From the NCBI RefSeq assembly GCF_003473485.1, contig NC_053042.1:20170501-20234500 (forward strand): DNA of 64,000 bases, written 5' to 3'. The notes under the pieces were generated by a model, which saw only the letters and a program-made list of their open reading frames with translations, searched no databases and was not told the DNA's origin. A program made the position numbers and the translations under genes. The stretch comes from Medicago truncatula (taxonomy: Eukaryota > Streptophyta > Magnoliopsida > Fabales > Fabaceae). The stretch's first letter is position 1. The number at the start of each line of letters is the position of its first letter. Below are positions 62,071 through 64,000 of the stretch, piece by piece.

Positions 62071-63144
62071 TTAATATAACATTTAGTAAGAATCTCTCCA
62101 AAATTCTCAAGAGTTTTGATGCAGAGAAGATAAGAGATAATTAATTGGGAACTAATATGTTTTTGAAAGCACCTCCCCAAACTCCGAACTCCAAAGAGTT
62201 TTGACGCGAGAGGATCAAAGATAATGTTTTCAAAAAGCATCCTCTCCAAAGAAAGATAATGTCTTGGACACTCTTATTTGAGATAACATTTTTCTACCCA
62301 AATCTCAACGAGTTTCACTGGAGAGAGTTGTCTTGAGGTTTTAAATATGTTCCTCCCAAAACTTTTCAAGAGTTGGCCGAAGAGAGGATTCAAAATAGAA
62401 AACATCATCTCCTCCTCCAACCCAAGGATCCCAAGATAACGTTTTGAAAAATGTTCTCCCCAAACTCCCTAGGTCAGAGAGGATCCAAGACAAACAAACT
62501 CCTTGACATTCATAGCTCAAACTTGTCTTAAGCACCTAACAAAAAGAAATGCCTAAAAAAAGAGGCACGTACAACTAGTGTAAACACATAATGTGATAGC
62601 CCGAATGTAATCAGGCTGATGATGGAATGCTTGCTTCGAAACCCTCGTGAAACAAAAATCAAAGAGAATCGCACATTCGAAGGCACGCCCCTTTGAAAAC
62701 TTGTGCTGAAAATAAGTTAAAGGTTTTATAGCCAGACACCTTTACAGGTGAAAAAAGCCTTGCCATAGAAATGGGAAAAACGTATATGTTAAAACTTAAA
62801 AGCTATTTAATTACTGTCAAACCCTCTCAATATTTCTTGCACTGTTGGATCCTTCCAATTTCTCAAAAGTAATCAAAAACTTCATTTTATGATGTATAAA
62901 AGCATACATTTCTATGATGGAGATAATAGAACCAAAATTATATAACAAAATATCACCACTTTTTTTTAGAAATGGAGAAAATACCTACTCAACAAATGAA
63001 CCCCATGAAATTATAAAACCTATTAATGCATTAATCAGTACAAGACAAAATATTCAAATTCGGGAAGTTCAATCTTACCATCAAACTAACTAATAATAGT
63101 TGCATTTGAAAAGTTGAAGCACAAGAGATAATATGCTAATCTCC

Positions 63145-64000
63145 TCAATCAAGCAAATCAGAAACTGGAGTTTTCCTAAACGGATCAACTTGCACCAACT
63201 GGTCAGCCAAAGCTTTGTTGGGGAATAGGTTATCAGCTTTCATCCTCTCCCTGATCCCATATGCCGGTAGTTTGGCGTTTTTATAAGCCTGTGCTAGAGC
63301 ATGGAACGGAGATATTCTAGAAATATAATTAGCTTGTCTCAATCTATAGAAAATCTTCTCTGCATTATGGACGTCGCCCCTCTTTGCATACTGCTCCATA
63401 ATAGTCATAAAAGTAGTAAACATTGGCTTCATCTTATTTTGCTGTAGTGCCTTCTGCAAAACAGTGTCTGCCTTTTCGACTTCCCCTGCTTGAACATAAA
63501 GAGACACAAGTGCATCCCAGGTTGTTGGACCTATTGTGCATCCACTATCTCCCATTGTCTTAATAAGATCCTTACCCTTGTTTAGCATCTTATGCCTTAT
63601 ATAAATTTTCAGGAGTGATTCGTAATTCCTGGCAGTAAGTTTCCATTTATTTGACATCATCTCAAAAACTGCCTCTGCTTCTTCAATTTTCTTCAATCTT
63701 CCCCAAGCTTCAATTGCGGCAAGGCAGTCCTCAACCCGTGGCTTTGACTCACAAACCTTCCAAATTCTCTCCACTTCATCAGCCCTACCCAGAATTGCAT
63801 AAAGGCGAAGCAAAGTTGGGCATACCCACATATTCTCTTTTAAGTTTTCACCTTCAATCTCCTTCAATATAGCTTCAGTTTTTTCGGTAAGCCCAGCTGC
63901 GGCATAATGCCTGGCCAAGGATGCCCGTGTTAGATGGTCTAGTTCACAACCTTCTGCCTTCATTGTCTCAACAATTTGAGACATCCCATCAATATCATTA
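63145..64000 (-). CDS. PPR596: P-class pentatricopeptide repeat protein, 3' part (PPR596-like)
   Basis: The frame is open from the right edge to the TAG/TGA-type stop at 63145. The first visible residues (NDIDGM before SQIVETMKAEG) continue a longer protein, so the start lies outside. The segment holds about seven degenerate 35-residue PPR helical pairs (for example TWDALVSLYVQAGEVEKADTVL, shown here in part as TWDALVSLYVQAGEVEKA) and ends in FPNKALADQLVQVDPFRKTP followed by VSDLLD. That C-terminus I recall from the Arabidopsis At1g80270 (PPR596) family, mitochondrial RNA-processing proteins. No E/DYW editing domain follows. Exact orthology is not tested. Confidence 0.88.
   Translation of the reverse strand, partial: NDIDGMSQIVETMKAEGCELDHLTRASLARHYAAAGLTEKTEAILKEIEGENLKENMWVCPTLLRLYAILGRADEVERIWKVCESKPRVEDCLAAIEAWGRLKKIEEAEAVFEMMSNKWKLTARNYESLLKIYIRHKMLNKGKDLIKTMGDSGCTIGPTTWDALVSLYVQAGEVEKADTVLQKALQQNKMKPMFTTFMTIMEQYAKRGDVHNAEKIFYRLRQANYISRISPFHALAQAYKNAKLPAYGIRERMKADNLFPNKALADQLVQVDPFRKTPVSDLLD

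Larger units (their letters stand above)
59928..63144. other. Intergenic region between PIP5K and the PPR gene
   Basis: The left end is the PIP5K promoter and 5' UTR, the right end the PPR 3' UTR. Between them: a (GA)n run (61417-61444), a possible tRNA-like segment on the minus strand (about 61757-61685, GGTCTAGTGGTTGAATGCAC then GGTTTAAAACCTG), a 61-bp tandem duplication (61948-62070), and decayed repeats of an 'AGAGTTTTGA.G..GAGGATC' motif from 62060 to 62530. No gene is supported. Confidence 0.55.

Overview
This is a plant nuclear genomic window. Its genes have many exons, plant GT/AG introns and A/T-rich non-coding DNA, and they belong to land-plant families: MORN-type PIP5K, CTR1/EDR1-type Raf-like kinase, SDP6, P-class PPR and an I9-type subtilase inhibitor. 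The repeats (TRIMs with a TGGTATCAGAGCC primer site, a MULE-type MITE, an LTR with TCGCTTAAGCGA palindromes) suggest a papilionoid legume such as Medicago or Trifolium. That placement is inference from recalled repeat style, not a search result.

Six genes can be followed in detail and one partly. From left to right they are: (1) first exon of a small I9-type protease inhibitor, minus strand, running off the left edge (187-407); (2) an EDRF1-like protein of 1447 residues, 8 exons, minus strand (5387-12209); (3) a Raf-like MAPKKK of the CTR1/EDR1 group, 680 residues, 16 exons, plus strand (21076-33225); (4) a small predicted plastid membrane protein, one exon, minus strand (38432-38866); (5) SDP6, the mitochondrial FAD-dependent glycerol-3-phosphate dehydrogenase, 626 residues, 6 exons, plus strand (43043-48793); (6) a degenerate DEAD-box-like protein, 532 residues, 7 exons, minus strand (49734-56240); (7) a MORN-type phosphatidylinositol-4-phosphate 5-kinase, 781 residues, 8 exons, minus strand (56865-59927). 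At the right edge lies (8) the 3' part of a P-class PPR gene, minus strand (63145-64000). For all multi-exon models the chosen splice sites keep phase through every junction and the summed length is a whole number of codons. The neighbours share no evident pathway, as expected for plant nuclear genes.

Most of the rest is transposon-derived. The spacer between EDRF1 and the kinase holds a poly(A)-tailed insertion, a probable solo LTR of about 1.2 kb and an LTR-like block of about 2.9 kb. The kinase introns hold a non-LTR reverse-transcriptase relic, a TRIM beside a 216-bp tandem duplication, fold-back elements, a Ty1/copia integrase relic and a SINE-like segment. Other insertions have clear borders: a 5'-truncated LINE with a 12-bp target duplication (2618-4290), a MULE-type MITE with a 9-bp duplication (39170-39551) and a hAT-type element with an 8-bp duplication close to a splice donor (54409-54851). 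A broken Ty3/gypsy gag lies upstream of SDP6, and SDP6 intron 3 holds a cluster of related fold-back repeats.

I found no operon-like, CRISPR-like or otherwise new molecular system. The points most worth checking are the bordered TE insertions, the fold-back family in SDP6 intron 3, the start-stop overlap ahead of SDP6, and the helicase-like protein that has lost its catalytic motifs.
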